From assembly GCA_016124945.1 (NCBI GenBank), contig WGMT01000053.1:1-64000 (forward strand): a stretch of 64,000 nucleotides of DNA. The letters run 5' to 3'. Both the position numbers and the translations under genes were made by a program. Below, piece by piece: positions 24,524 through 33,909 of the stretch. The notes under the pieces are model-generated. The model was not told the origin of the DNA and did not search any database. It saw nothing but the letters and a program-made list of their open reading frames with translations. The stretch's first letter is position 1; every line of letters starts with the position of its first letter. The DNA comes from a bacterium (GTDB lineage Bacteria; Chloroflexota; Anaerolineae; Caldilineales; Caldilineaceae).

Positions 24524-24927
24524 TGAATGTGATCCTACTGGACACAAATGTTGTATCGTATATCTTCAAAGGTGATAGCCGTGCTTTGGGTTATGAGCCG
24601 TATCTGAAGAACCAACAGCTCGCAATCTCATTTATGACTGTAGCTGAGCTGTACCAATGGGCAGCCGTTCGGAAGTGGGGTGAACGCCGAAGAAGCGAGC
24701 TAGCTCAGGCATTGGAAGACAACTACACGGTGCTTTCGTTTGACATCAAATTGTGTCAAATCTGGGGCGAGCTTAGAGCGAGTAGACAGTCGATAGGAAA
24801 ACCGATCTCTTCACAGGATGCTTGGGTCGCAGCAACTGCACAGCACTACAATCTACCACTCGCTACCCACAATCCCAGACATTTCGATGGCATTCCCAAT
24901 CTTAAGATAATTACAACGGCAGAGTAG
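24523..24927 (+). CDS. PIN-domain ribonuclease toxin (VapC-like)
   Basis: 134 residues. VILLDTNVVSYIFKGD gives the first acidic residue (Asp7), FMTVAELYQWA the Glu, and SSQDAWVAATAQHYNLPLATHNPRHF the later Asp pair, together the Mg2+ site of PIN nucleases. VapC toxins cleave tRNA or rRNA and are neutralised by the cognate antitoxin, here the preceding gene. Translation is coupled (TGATG overlap). Appears intact. Confidence 0.85.
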   Translation: MNVILLDTNVVSYIFKGDSRALGYEPYLKNQQLAISFMTVAELYQWAAVRKWGERRRSELAQALEDNYTVLSFDIKLCQIWGELRASRQSIGKPISSQDAWVAATAQHYNLPLATHNPRHFDGIPNLKIITTAE

Positions 24928-24981
24928 CAAGCAAAGTACAGGAGAATGGCGCCGCGTTATCAACCTAAAGGAGACCCCAAC

Positions 24982-25284
24982 ATGTACGGCCTTATCGGCA
25001 AAATGAAGACCACGCCCGGTGAACGCGACAAGCTGATCGCCATCCTGCTCGAAGGTGTTAGCGGCATGCCCGGCTGCCTGAGCTATATTGTGGCACAGGA
25101 CCCCACCGACGACGACGCCATCTGGATCACCGAAGTCTGGGAGAGCCAGGAGAGCCACACAGCGTCCCTCTCCATGCCGTCGGTACAAGACGCCATCGCC
25201 CGAGGACGCCCCCTGATCGCCGGCTTCGGCGAACGCTACGAGACGACGCCGGTCGGTGGTCATGGTCTCAGCCCCACGCCGTAG
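24982..25284 (+). CDS. Antibiotic biosynthesis monooxygenase (ABM) domain protein
   Basis: 100 residues. MYGLIGKMKTTPGERDKLIAIL, GCLSYIVAQDPTDDDAIWITEVWESQESH and the ending ARGRPLIAGFGERYETTPVGG are typical of ABM proteins such as putative quinol monooxygenases (YgiN-like dimers). ATG 24982 has AAAGGAG 8 bases upstream; the longer frame to 24946 is not needed. Followed by a long imperfect hairpin at 25289-25342. Confidence 0.8.
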   Translation: MYGLIGKMKTTPGERDKLIAILLEGVSGMPGCLSYIVAQDPTDDDAIWITEVWESQESHTASLSMPSVQDAIARGRPLIAGFGERYETTPVGGHGLSPTP

Positions 25285-25288
25285 GATG

Positions 25289-25342
25289 GGTTACGACCGC
25301 ACAAAACCATACCGGCGTTCTACCAAGCGCCGCGGTCGTACC
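25289..25342 (+). terminator. Inverted repeat after the ABM gene
   Basis: GGTTACGACCGC (25289-25300) pairs with GCGGTCGTACC (25332-25342), one mismatch, across a 31-base loop that itself contains GGCG/CGCC. No T-run. Confidence 0.4.
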
Positions 25343-25449
25343 CCGTCTATTTCTGCTCACATTGTTAGGCCCCTGTCACGTTCTAGTCACGTTGAGACGT
25401 GTATACTTCCCATCACCACAGGAGAATCAAGTATTATATGAGATAAGGA

Positions 25450-28400
25450 GTGAGCATCTTGAGTTGGCGCATCGCATGGAGAATGGTCTGTTGTCTGGTA
25501 CTGGTTGTGATGATGGCGACGGTTGGCCCGATACCATCAACCAACGCCGAGGACACCGCCCAGGACGTCCCCACCCCTGACGTAGCCCCCGCTGCACAGG
25601 ACAACCCCAACGCCGCCACCCTCGTGGCACAGTGGAACCTCGACGACGGCAAAGGATCCGATCTGCGCGACGAAGTGAGCAAGAGCAGCGCCGGTTCCAT
25701 CAGTGGCGCAACTTGGTCGCCCTTCGCGCCGATTCAATCGGGCCGCGACGGCAGCCTCAGCTTCGACGGCCAGGACGACTACGCCGACACCGGCAAGTCG
25801 TTCGACATCGGCAACAACTTCTCCATCACCGCCTGGGTCAACCCCTACCGATTCACCGGCAGCAACATCATTGGCAAGCACAGCGTCGGCGGCAGCAACG
25901 AGTTGCTCGTCGGGCTGTACGACGGCGGCTACCATGTGCGCATCCGCACGTCCACGGTGACGTTTGCCGATCCGGTGCAGGGATGGCAGCACATCGCCGT
26001 CACCGGGGAAGAGACCGGCGGCGGCACACGCATCAAGATCTACCGCGACGGCCTTCTGCTCCACACCGCAGAATTGACGGAAAAGATCGGCAACGTCGGC
26101 GGTGGCAAGGCGTGGACCATCGGCCAGGATTGGGACGGCGACAGCCGCACCGACTTCTTCATGGGCGGCATCGGCGAGATCCGCGTCTACAACGGCGTGC
26201 TGACCCAGGGCGAGATCAACGGCATCCTCGATTTTCGCAAGATCCGCGTCAAATTTAACGATTTCTGGAGCAATGCCGGCGCGCTGACCTGTTTCACCGC
26301 GCTCGGACTTGCCCACAACGCGGCCTGGGGCGCGGGTTGGGGCGCCGTGCCGCCCACAGACATTCCCCTCGATGCCACTGTCTACAGCACCAACCTGGCG
26401 CTCAAACTCTGTGCGCCCTATGTCAAGCCGCAGCGCAATCTCGTCTTCAACCAGCCGGACGATGCAGAAAGCTGCACCGTCACCCTTGATCAGAGCGCCA
26501 TGGGCGGCTCGTACAGCAACGTCCTCGGTGTGGCGCTGCCGCACAAAGACATCTTCTACGGCACCGATTGGGGCGACATCGGCACGCCCGAAATCGTCCA
26601 CTGGAATACGGATGTGGAGCTGAGCGCAAGCTATCCCGGCCGTTTCGACGCCGCCGCGGGGACGGTCACCTTCGGCACCGGCGTCAACGGCATCGTCTGG
26701 CGCGGGGACACCATGGTGCATCCCCTCGACTTCATTCCCATCTACTGGCCCGGCCCCAACCCCGACCGCGCCGCCTGGCAGACTGCGCTGAAGGCGTCGG
26801 AGGAACTGGTCAACATCATCGGCGCCGACGTCATCGACTCGCCGATTGAGCCGTACGGCATCTACAACGAGGAAATCCAATACGTCGTCGTCAAGGATCT
26901 GGTTAAGCCGACCATCACGCTGGATCCGTCTATGGTCGACGTGAGCATCGAGGCGATTGAGCCGGGCGGCATCTCGCGCCTCCGCTTCGAGCACATCCTG
27001 CGCGGCGGGCTGACCTACAGCGACAATTGCGACGACGATCCCTTCGTCAGCCCCAAAAACATGCCCCTCTTCGCCGACGTGGGCCAGGTCTACACCATTA
27101 CATGGCAGGTGGAAGACAACGGCCCGCGCACGCCCAACGGCGGACGCAATCGCGCAACGGTGCAGCAGATCCTGCGCATTGTGGACACGAAACCGCCCAT
27201 CATGCTGGCCCCGCCCGCCATCGTCACCGAGACGGTCACCATCCCCGCCGCCATCAACATCGGCCATCCCGGCGTCTTTGATCTGGCAGATCTCAACCCC
27301 ACGGTGACCAACGACGCCTGTACTCAACCCGGCGTCACCTGCCCCGCCGGCGCGCCCCGCTTCCCCGCCGGCCAGACCACAGTGACGTGGACGGCCACCG
27401 ACGCCAGCGGCAACAGCGCCACGGTAACCCAACTCGTCAACGTCAAAGCGCCGGGGACGAACAACACACCCACCGCCAACGATACCACCGCCGCCGCCAT
27501 CTCCTACGAACCGATTACACTCACCCTCACCGCCGGGGACCCCGACGCCGATCCGCTCTGGTTTTCCACGGTGACGCAGCCGGGCAACGGCTTCTTCCAG
27601 GCCCCGCTGCTGCCTTACTTCATCCAAGACTATCGGCTGGAGGCCAAGGGCTATTCGAGTTTGGTCGAGTATTGCGACATCAACGGTCGCGGCCCCATCT
27701 ACGCCAACTTCCCGGTGGACGCCGAGTTCATGGCCGTGGACGACGACGACAATGTCTACATCTTCGATTACGGTTACGCCAGTTGCGACGTTGACGGGGT
27801 GTCTCAGCAGTATCGCATCGCCAAAGTCTTCCCCGACGGCACCTATATCGACGAGGTTGTGCCCAGCACCACCAAGAGCATCTACATCGACTATCCTCGC
27901 AACCACATCGTCGTCGCCGATCCCGGCAGCAACCACGGCAACCCGTGGGTCTTCCGCTATGACATCGAGACGCTGGAAAAGCTGGCGCAGTACCGCATCG
28001 ACTACGCCGAATATCCGCCCGGCACGCTGTATCAACTGGGGTCGGCGGACTACGCCTTGGTCGACGAGCAGGGGATCATGTACATCGCCGGCTACGACAG
28101 GCTCTGGCTCTTCGACACCAACTTCCCGCTGAACTATAGCAACAACCCACTTGTAGGACTCACCAGCTACGGTTTCGGGGAATACAGCACGTTGCCAGGC
28201 GAAGTTGCCGGTCTCGCCCTCGATTCGGATCGCAATCTCTACGTATCCGTGGACAACCGCGTCTACAAATGGTCACCGGCTACGCTGGACGCCGACCGCA
28301 ATTTCACCGCGGGCAAGTACGTGGGCTGGCTGGGCGGCTGCGCTGAAGGGCGCGACTGCGACATCGCCAACCAGCGCAGTTTCGGCTTCCGCTGCACCGA

Positions 28401-30945
28401 CGCCACCTGCACGCCCACGCCCTTCGGCCAGAATGACAGACCCGGCCAGCTTTTCGGCGCACGCGGCATGGCCGTCGGCCCCAACGACATCCTCTACGTC
28501 ACCGATTTCGGCAACGCGCGGGTGCAGCGCTTCACCCAGGACGGCTACTTTGCGGGGCAGGCTGTCTCCGAGTGCGGCGGCAGTTGCTTCACACTGGGCG
28601 ATTTCGGCAGACCCAAACAAGTGACAGTGAACACCAACCACTTCTACATCCTCGACAGGAGCAGCAACCTGCTCCACATCTTCGAGACGACGCCGATCCG
28701 CCCCATCGGCCCCGACCGCGCCGAAGTGGTCTACCAGTCGAACAACAACTTTGTCGGCCGCGACAGCTTCCAGTACGAGGTGACCGACGGATTGGCTGTC
28801 AGCGCCCCGGCCACGGTGAACATCGACGTCACCCGCAACTTCCGCCCGCCGCAGACCGACCGCTACGACGCGCCGTACACCACGCTCGAGGACACGCCGA
28901 TCACGATCCCGCTAACAGGCTACGACCCCGACGAGGACTTCGACACCCTCACCTACCAGATCGTCGCCCAGCCCGCCCACGGCACGGTGGATGACAACGG
29001 CAACTACGTCCCCGCGGCGGACTTCAACGGCACCGACACCTTCCAGTTCGTGGCCAACGACGGCATGTTCACCTCGGCACCGCGTACCGTCACGGTGACG
29101 GTGGAAGCGGTGAACGATCCCGTCCGCTTCCCTGAGAGCAGCCGCAGCCTGGCTTACCGCGCCGCTGCCGGGGCAACCTTCAACCCCACGCGCCTGATGA
29201 CGCTCGATTCCGTCACCGTGGGGCGGGGTTTCATCGCCGCCTTCACCATCGAGTACCGCGACCCCGACGAAGACGAACTGCACACCGTCGTCGTCGATTG
29301 GGGCGACGGCACCCAGGAGCCGGAAGGCGAAGCCCTGGAAGACGGCACGCTCACCGGTCCGCTGCTGCTCCAATCCACGGCGGATGCCGCGGGCATGGTC
29401 ACCGCCCACCACGTCTACAACAGCAACGGCGTCTACCCCCTGCGCGTCTGCATCACCGACAAGATGCAAATGGTGGAGAACGTCAAGCAGCCCACGGCAC
29501 AGTCCACCGTCACCTGCAAGGAGATCGCCGTCACCGTCACTGATATGGTGGACCTGACCGTGGATCTCGCCGCCGCGCACAACCCGCTGGCGCCGGCGCA
29601 ACCCCTCGTCTACACCGCCAAGGTGACGAACCAGGCGCCCGAACAGGGCAACGGCGTCCCCGCCACCGGCATCGTGGTGACAATCCAACTGCCTGCGGGC
29701 GTGCGCTATGGCGCGGCCATCACCGCGCAGGGGAGCTGCCAGGAGAGTGGCGGCGAAGTGACCTGTCAACTCGCCAATCTGGCCGCAGGCGCGTCGGCCG
29801 TCATCGCTGTGCAGGCCACCGTGCAAGGACACACACACGGCACCGTCCTTGATGCGACGGCGGTGGTGAAGACCAGCGCCAACAACCAGGCCGAAACCAG
29901 CTTCGACTACGAAAAGGTTGTCCTCGTGGATGCGGCGGACTTCGTCGTCAACACCGTCACCGACAGCGCCGACGCCAACCCCGGCGACGGTCTCTGCGCC
30001 GACAGCGAGGGCAAGTGTTCCCTGCGCGCCGCCGTAGACGAGGCCGGATCCGGCGTCAACGCGGCGTCGAACGGTTCTGTCACCATCGCGCTGAGCGAAG
30101 AGAGCTACGAGATCGGCGACGTGCTGCGCACCAACGGCGACGTCACGCTGATCGGCTTGGGCGCGACCCGCACCGCCGTGCGCAACCGCGACGCCGAAAA
30201 GGTCTTCTTCGCCAACAGCGGCAGTTTGACGCTCAAAGATATGGCGTTGGTGGGCGGAGTGCTCAACTTCGAGGCCAACATGACGCTGGCGGATGTGGCT
30301 ATCAGCGGGGCCAACGGCCAGCAACCCAACTATGGCGGCGGTCTCTACAATGTGCGCGGCGTGACGACTGTGCGCAACAGCAGCATCACCGGCAATCACG
30401 CAACACGGGGCGGCGGCGTCTTCAACGGCGGCACGCTGACCATGGTCAACGTCACCGTGAGTGGCAACAGCGCGGACACCCACGCCGGTATCGAAAACCA
30501 GGGCACGGCGACGCTTACACACGTCACCATCAGCCACAACCGCGCCGATGGGGAATCGGGTGGATTGGGGCTGAGCGGCGAGGCGTCCACGACGCTGCAA
30601 CACACGCTGATCGCCAAGAACAGCGCGGGCGCGGAGCCTGTCGACTGCACCGGCCGCTTCACATCTGCCGGACACAATCTGGTGGGCAGCGGTTGTGCGT
30701 CCTCGTTGGGGGGCAGCGACCTTAGCGGCGTTGATCCGAAGTTGCGCACGCTCCACTTGAACGGCGGCGAAACGTTGACCGTCGGCCTCGCTCCTGACAG
30801 CCCCGCCGTCAACGCCGGTGGATCCACCGTGGGCGAGGATCAACGTGGCGCCGTCCGCGACGGCGCGGCGGACATTGGCGCTTTCGAGGTCGGCGGCGTG
30901 GTGTTGGGCGATGTGAGGGTCTTCTTGCCGGTGGTGGAACGGTAG
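25450..30945 (+). CDS. Large secreted multidomain surface protein (LamG, HYR, cadherin-like, CSLREA)
   Basis: 1,831 residues. Signal peptide at the N-terminus, then a LamG/concanavalin domain (about 65-260), HYR-like segments near 590-690, an NHL/beta-propeller-like region (about 790-1080; GARGMAVGPNDILYVTDFGNARVQ), cadherin-like tandem repeats (FQYEVTDGLAVSAPATV), a PKD-like unit, DUF11 (VDLTVDLAAAHNPLAPAQPL), CSLREA (VNTVTDSADANPGDG), a right-handed beta-helix and the choice-of-anchor Q end. The tail VFLPVVER resembles terminal motifs of Chloroflexota surface proteins. GTG 25450 overlaps the ribosome site; TTG 25459 or ATG 25480 may be the true start. Likely cell-surface adhesion or matrix role (inference). 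Confidence 0.8.
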   Translation: MSILSWRIAWRMVCCLVLVVMMATVGPIPSTNAEDTAQDVPTPDVAPAAQDNPNAATLVAQWNLDDGKGSDLRDEVSKSSAGSISGATWSPFAPIQSGRDGSLSFDGQDDYADTGKSFDIGNNFSITAWVNPYRFTGSNIIGKHSVGGSNELLVGLYDGGYHVRIRTSTVTFADPVQGWQHIAVTGEETGGGTRIKIYRDGLLLHTAELTEKIGNVGGGKAWTIGQDWDGDSRTDFFMGGIGEIRVYNGVLTQGEINGILDFRKIRVKFNDFWSNAGALTCFTALGLAHNAAWGAGWGAVPPTDIPLDATVYSTNLALKLCAPYVKPQRNLVFNQPDDAESCTVTLDQSAMGGSYSNVLGVALPHKDIFYGTDWGDIGTPEIVHWNTDVELSASYPGRFDAAAGTVTFGTGVNGIVWRGDTMVHPLDFIPIYWPGPNPDRAAWQTALKASEELVNIIGADVIDSPIEPYGIYNEEIQYVVVKDLVKPTITLDPSMVDVSIEAIEPGGISRLRFEHILRGGLTYSDNCDDDPFVSPKNMPLFADVGQVYTITWQVEDNGPRTPNGGRNRATVQQILRIVDTKPPIMLAPPAIVTETVTIPAAINIGHPGVFDLADLNPTVTNDACTQPGVTCPAGAPRFPAGQTTVTWTATDASGNSATVTQLVNVKAPGTNNTPTANDTTAAAISYEPITLTLTAGDPDADPLWFSTVTQPGNGFFQAPLLPYFIQDYRLEAKGYSSLVEYCDINGRGPIYANFPVDAEFMAVDDDDNVYIFDYGYASCDVDGVSQQYRIAKVFPDGTYIDEVVPSTTKSIYIDYPRNHIVVADPGSNHGNPWVFRYDIETLEKLAQYRIDYAEYPPGTLYQLGSADYALVDEQGIMYIAGYDRLWLFDTNFPLNYSNNPLVGLTSYGFGEYSTLPGEVAGLALDSDRNLYVSVDNRVYKWSPATLDADRNFTAGKYVGWLGGCAEGRDCDIANQRSFGFRCTDATCTPTPFGQNDRPGQLFGARGMAVGPNDILYVTDFGNARVQRFTQDGYFAGQAVSECGGSCFTLGDFGRPKQVTVNTNHFYILDRSSNLLHIFETTPIRPIGPDRAEVVYQSNNNFVGRDSFQYEVTDGLAVSAPATVNIDVTRNFRPPQTDRYDAPYTTLEDTPITIPLTGYDPDEDFDTLTYQIVAQPAHGTVDDNGNYVPAADFNGTDTFQFVANDGMFTSAPRTVTVTVEAVNDPVRFPESSRSLAYRAAAGATFNPTRLMTLDSVTVGRGFIAAFTIEYRDPDEDELHTVVVDWGDGTQEPEGEALEDGTLTGPLLLQSTADAAGMVTAHHVYNSNGVYPLRVCITDKMQMVENVKQPTAQSTVTCKEIAVTVTDMVDLTVDLAAAHNPLAPAQPLVYTAKVTNQAPEQGNGVPATGIVVTIQLPAGVRYGAAITAQGSCQESGGEVTCQLANLAAGASAVIAVQATVQGHTHGTVLDATAVVKTSANNQAETSFDYEKVVLVDAADFVVNTVTDSADANPGDGLCADSEGKCSLRAAVDEAGSGVNAASNGSVTIALSEESYEIGDVLRTNGDVTLIGLGATRTAVRNRDAEKVFFANSGSLTLKDMALVGGVLNFEANMTLADVAISGANGQQPNYGGGLYNVRGVTTVRNSSITGNHATRGGGVFNGGTLTMVNVTVSGNSADTHAGIENQGTATLTHVTISHNRADGESGGLGLSGEASTTLQHTLIAKNSAGAEPVDCTGRFTSAGHNLVGSGCASSLGGSDLSGVDPKLRTLHLNGGETLTVGLAPDSPAVNAGGSTVGEDQRGAVRDGAADIGAFEVGGVVLGDVRVFLPVVER

Positions 30946-30957
30946 CGTATTAGAACG

Positions 30958-31069
30958 TTAAGACGATAATCAGGCAACCGTAGCCGCTGCTTTCAGCTGC
31001 GGTTCTCTCCTGTCGGGAGCGTTGCGCGGTTGCCAACCGCCCCTACGTCTTGCCTGGTTATTTTCTTAA
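30958..31069. repeat. MITE-like 112-bp element
   Basis: TTAAGACGATAATCAGGCAA at the left and the imperfect complement ending TTTTCTTAA at the right (15 to 16 of 20 positions pair) enclose smaller hairpins (CCGC...GCGG, GCGGTTG/CAACCGC). It follows the large surface protein gene and could also act as a terminator. Confidence 0.45.
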
Positions 31070-31140
31070 TCATCAAGAGCCGGTTTCCTGTGTCAGCGTG
31101 AATACCGGAATGCTCTCTAAACTTTCAAAATTCTGCGGAC

Positions 31141-31374
31141 TTATCCCACATCCGAACCCACGATTTTGAGCAGCAGTCTCCCCTCAATTTCGGCGAAAAG
31201 TGACGTCGCCTGCTCTTTTTGCCCATCTTCTAGTTTGTCCTCGATCCACTGCAACCAATTGACGGCGATGGCCTGCGCGTTTTCGGCGTAGGGTTGTTGT
31301 CCACGCGCAGCGAGGTCGACCAACTCGAACCAGAGCTGAATTACACGAAAAAAGTCCATTGTGGGTACCTGCAT
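31141..31374 (-). CDS. Small hypothetical protein, probably helical
   Basis: 77 residues, rich in aromatic and charged residues (DFFRVIQLWFELVDLAARGQQ) with Asn/Gln patches, predicted all-helical. No family recognised. The in-frame Met at 31359 has AGG 8 bases upstream and may be the true start. No neighbour suggests a role. It could be spurious, although it is the only open frame here with plausible protein composition. Confidence 0.35.
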   Translation of the reverse strand: MQVPTMDFFRVIQLWFELVDLAARGQQPYAENAQAIAVNWLQWIEDKLEDGQKEQATSLFAEIEGRLLLKIVGSDVG

Positions 31375-31608
31375 CTGGAACTCATAGTCATGCGTAATCC
31401 ATGTGGTCGGTGAGCCATAGGAATTGACAATGCACTGGATAGCTAAAAAATGTTGGACAGGAACCCCATTTGAAAATACAGTACATCCATGTGAATTAGG
31501 CTAGAATGAGGAGTGCATGAGTGCACACGAAATTCTATGTCCCTATCCAAGGAAGGTACATCCTTGGGTCTTACAATCCAAATATTCAGACTCAATGGGG
31601 GAGGAAAT

Positions 31609-33798
31609 ATGACTGTGGAAAGCAAGTGCCCATTCCCTGGCCACTCGAACACTTCGATGGCCGCTCGATCAAACCGCGACTGGTGGCCGAATCAGTTGAA
31701 CCTGAAGGTGCTCCACCAGAATTCGCCCCAGGTTGACCCGATGGGCGAGGAATTTAACTACGCTGAGGAATTCAAAACCCTCGACCTTGAAGCCGTACGC
31801 CAAGACCTCTACACCCTGATGACCGATTCGCAGGATTGGTGGCCCGCCGACTACGGTCACTACGGGCCGTTGTTCATCCGCATGGCCTGGCACAGCGCGG
31901 GGACTTACCGCACCGGCGACGGTCGCGGCGGTGCGTCCTCGGGCACGCAGCGCTTTGCCCCGCTCAACAGTTGGCCCGACAACGCCAATCTCGACAAGGC
32001 GCGCCGTCTGCTCTGGCCCATCAAACAGAAATACGGACGCAAACTCTCTTGGGCCGATCTGATGGTCCTGGCCGGTAACTGCGCCCTGGAGTCGATGGGC
32101 TTCAAGACCTTCGGCTTTGCCGGTGGCCGCGAAGACATCTGGGAACCCGAAGAAGACATCTACTGGGGCACCGAAGACACCTGGCTGGGCGACAAGCGCT
32201 ACAGCGGAGATCGCGAACTCGAAAATCCCCTGGCTGCTGTGCAGATGGGCCTGATCTACGTCAATCCCGAAGGGCCGAACGGCAAACCTGATCCGGTTGC
32301 ATCGGGCCGCGACATCCGCGAAACCTTCGCCCGCATGGCCATGAACGACGAAGAGACCGTCGCCCTCACCGCCGGCGGACACACCTTCGGCAAAACCCAC
32401 GGCGCAGGCGATGCCGTGCATGTGGGTGTTGAGCCGGAAGGTGCACCGCTGGAGGCGATGGGCCTCGGCTGGCTGAGCAGTTACGCCAGCGGCAAGGGCG
32501 TCGACACCATCACCAGCGGCATCGAAGGCGCATGGACACCGAACCCAATCCAATGGGACACGGGCTACTTTGATGTCCTCTTCGGCTACGAGTGGGAACT
32601 GGTGAAAAGCCCTGCCGGTGCCTGGCAGTGGACGCCCAAAGATCTGGCAGAAAAGGATCATGCACCTGAGGTGGATGGTTCGGGCAAGCGTGTCCCCATC
32701 ATCATGACCACGGCGGACATGGCCATGCGCATGGACCCAATCTACGAGCCGATTTCGCGCCGCTTCCACGCCAACCCCGACGAGTTCGCTGATGCCTTTG
32801 CCCGTGCCTGGTACAAACTTACCCACCGCGACATGGGGCCGATCAGCCGCTATCTCGGTCCGCTGGTGCCTGCCGAAGAACTGCTGTGGCAAGATCCGAT
32901 TCCCGCGGTTGATCACGAACTGATTGACGCCCAGGACATCGCCGCACTCAAAGCAAAGATCCTCGCTTCGGGCTTGTCGATTTCTCAATTGGTGACAACG
33001 GCCTGGGCCTCGGCGTCCACCTTCCGTGGTTCCGACAAGCGCGGTGGCGCCAACGGCGCACGTATCCGCCTCGCCCCACAAAAGGATTGGGAAGTCAACC
33101 AGCCGATGCAGTTGGCAGGCGTGTTAGAAGTTCTGGAGAGCATCCAGAGCGACTTCAACAGTGCTCAGACCGGCAATAAGAAGGTTTCGCTCGCCGACGT
33201 CATCGTCCTCGGTGGCTGTGCCGCCGTCGAAGCCGCGGCCAAGAAGGCCGACTACGACGTCACCGTCCCCTTCACGCCGGGCCGCATGGACGCGTCACAG
33301 CAGCAGACCGATGTAGAGGCGTTCGACGTCCTCGAACCGGTGGCCGACGGCTTCCGCAACTATCTCAAGACCAAGTACACCGTCTCTGCCGAGGAACTGC
33401 TGGTGGACAAGGCGCAACTGCTCACGCTGACCGCACCCGAAATGACCGTCCTCGTCGGCGGCTTGCGTGTCCTCGGCGCAAATGTCGGCGGCGCACAGCA
33501 TGGCGTCTTCACCGACAAGCCGGAGACGCTCACCAGCGATTTCTTTGTCAACGTGCTCGACATGCGCACGGCGTGGATGGCAACTTCGGCAGACGAAGAT
33601 GTCTTCGAGGGCCGCGACCGCTCCAGCGGCGCACTCAAGTGGACGGCTACCCGCGTCGATCTCGTCTTTGGCTCGAATTCGCAACTGCGCGCCTTGGCCG
33701 AAGTCTACGGCTGCGGCGACGCACAGGGCAAGTTCGTGCGCGACTTCGTGGCGGCGTGGGATAAGGTTATGAACGCGGATCGTTTCGATATCGCCTGA
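31609..33798 (+). CDS. katG: Catalase-peroxidase
   Basis: 729 residues, normal length with both N- and C-terminal peroxidase halves. Distal heme residues Arg91, Trp94 and His95 lie in RMAWHSAGTYR; Tyr217 (LIYVNPEGP) and Met243 (FARMAMND) complete the Met-Tyr-Trp crosslink; proximal His258 is in GGHTFGKTHG. These match M. tuberculosis numbering minus 12 or 13. It removes H2O2 in the cytoplasm. ATG 31609 follows GGGGGAGGAAAT; the open frame to 31513 is upstream leader. No FurA gene is next to it. A perfect terminator follows at 33827. Confidence 0.97.
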   Translation: MTVESKCPFPGHSNTSMAARSNRDWWPNQLNLKVLHQNSPQVDPMGEEFNYAEEFKTLDLEAVRQDLYTLMTDSQDWWPADYGHYGPLFIRMAWHSAGTYRTGDGRGGASSGTQRFAPLNSWPDNANLDKARRLLWPIKQKYGRKLSWADLMVLAGNCALESMGFKTFGFAGGREDIWEPEEDIYWGTEDTWLGDKRYSGDRELENPLAAVQMGLIYVNPEGPNGKPDPVASGRDIRETFARMAMNDEETVALTAGGHTFGKTHGAGDAVHVGVEPEGAPLEAMGLGWLSSYASGKGVDTITSGIEGAWTPNPIQWDTGYFDVLFGYEWELVKSPAGAWQWTPKDLAEKDHAPEVDGSGKRVPIIMTTADMAMRMDPIYEPISRRFHANPDEFADAFARAWYKLTHRDMGPISRYLGPLVPAEELLWQDPIPAVDHELIDAQDIAALKAKILASGLSISQLVTTAWASASTFRGSDKRGGANGARIRLAPQKDWEVNQPMQLAGVLEVLESIQSDFNSAQTGNKKVSLADVIVLGGCAAVEAAAKKADYDVTVPFTPGRMDASQQQTDVEAFDVLEPVADGFRNYLKTKYTVSAEELLVDKAQLLTLTAPEMTVLVGGLRVLGANVGGAQHGVFTDKPETLTSDFFVNVLDMRTAWMATSADEDVFEGRDRSSGALKWTATRVDLVFGSNSQLRALAEVYGCGDAQGKFVRDFVAAWDKVMNADRFDIA

Positions 33799-33826
33799 TT
33801 CGATCTTGGTAACAATACCCTTACAC

Positions 33827-33865
33827 AACAAAAAGTCGGGCCGGTCACCGGCCCGACTTTTTGTT
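33827..33865. terminator. Perfect palindromic terminator after katG
   Basis: A 39-base palindrome with AAAAAG on one side and CTTTTT on the other, so it can terminate in both directions. Its last T residues overlap the TGTTATAAT promoter of the next gene. Confidence 0.85.
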
Positions 33866-33870
33866 ATAAT
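33862..33870 (+). promoter_or_regulatory. Extended -10 (TGTTATAAT) overlapping the katG terminator
   Basis: The final TTGTT of the palindrome forms the start of TGTTATAAT. It sits 40 bases before the lipoprotein start at 33910. Confidence 0.6.
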
Positions 33871-33909
33871 AGGCCGACTGTGCAACTCCATTCACAACAG
33901 GAGCCTGGC

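Noticed and set aside
25537..28035. Very long minus-strand open frame (832 codons), likewise 28912-30843
   Set aside because: Shadow frames of the GC-rich surface protein gene; composition (Gly/Val/Asp-rich, no domains) and the clear domains on the plus strand argue against coding.
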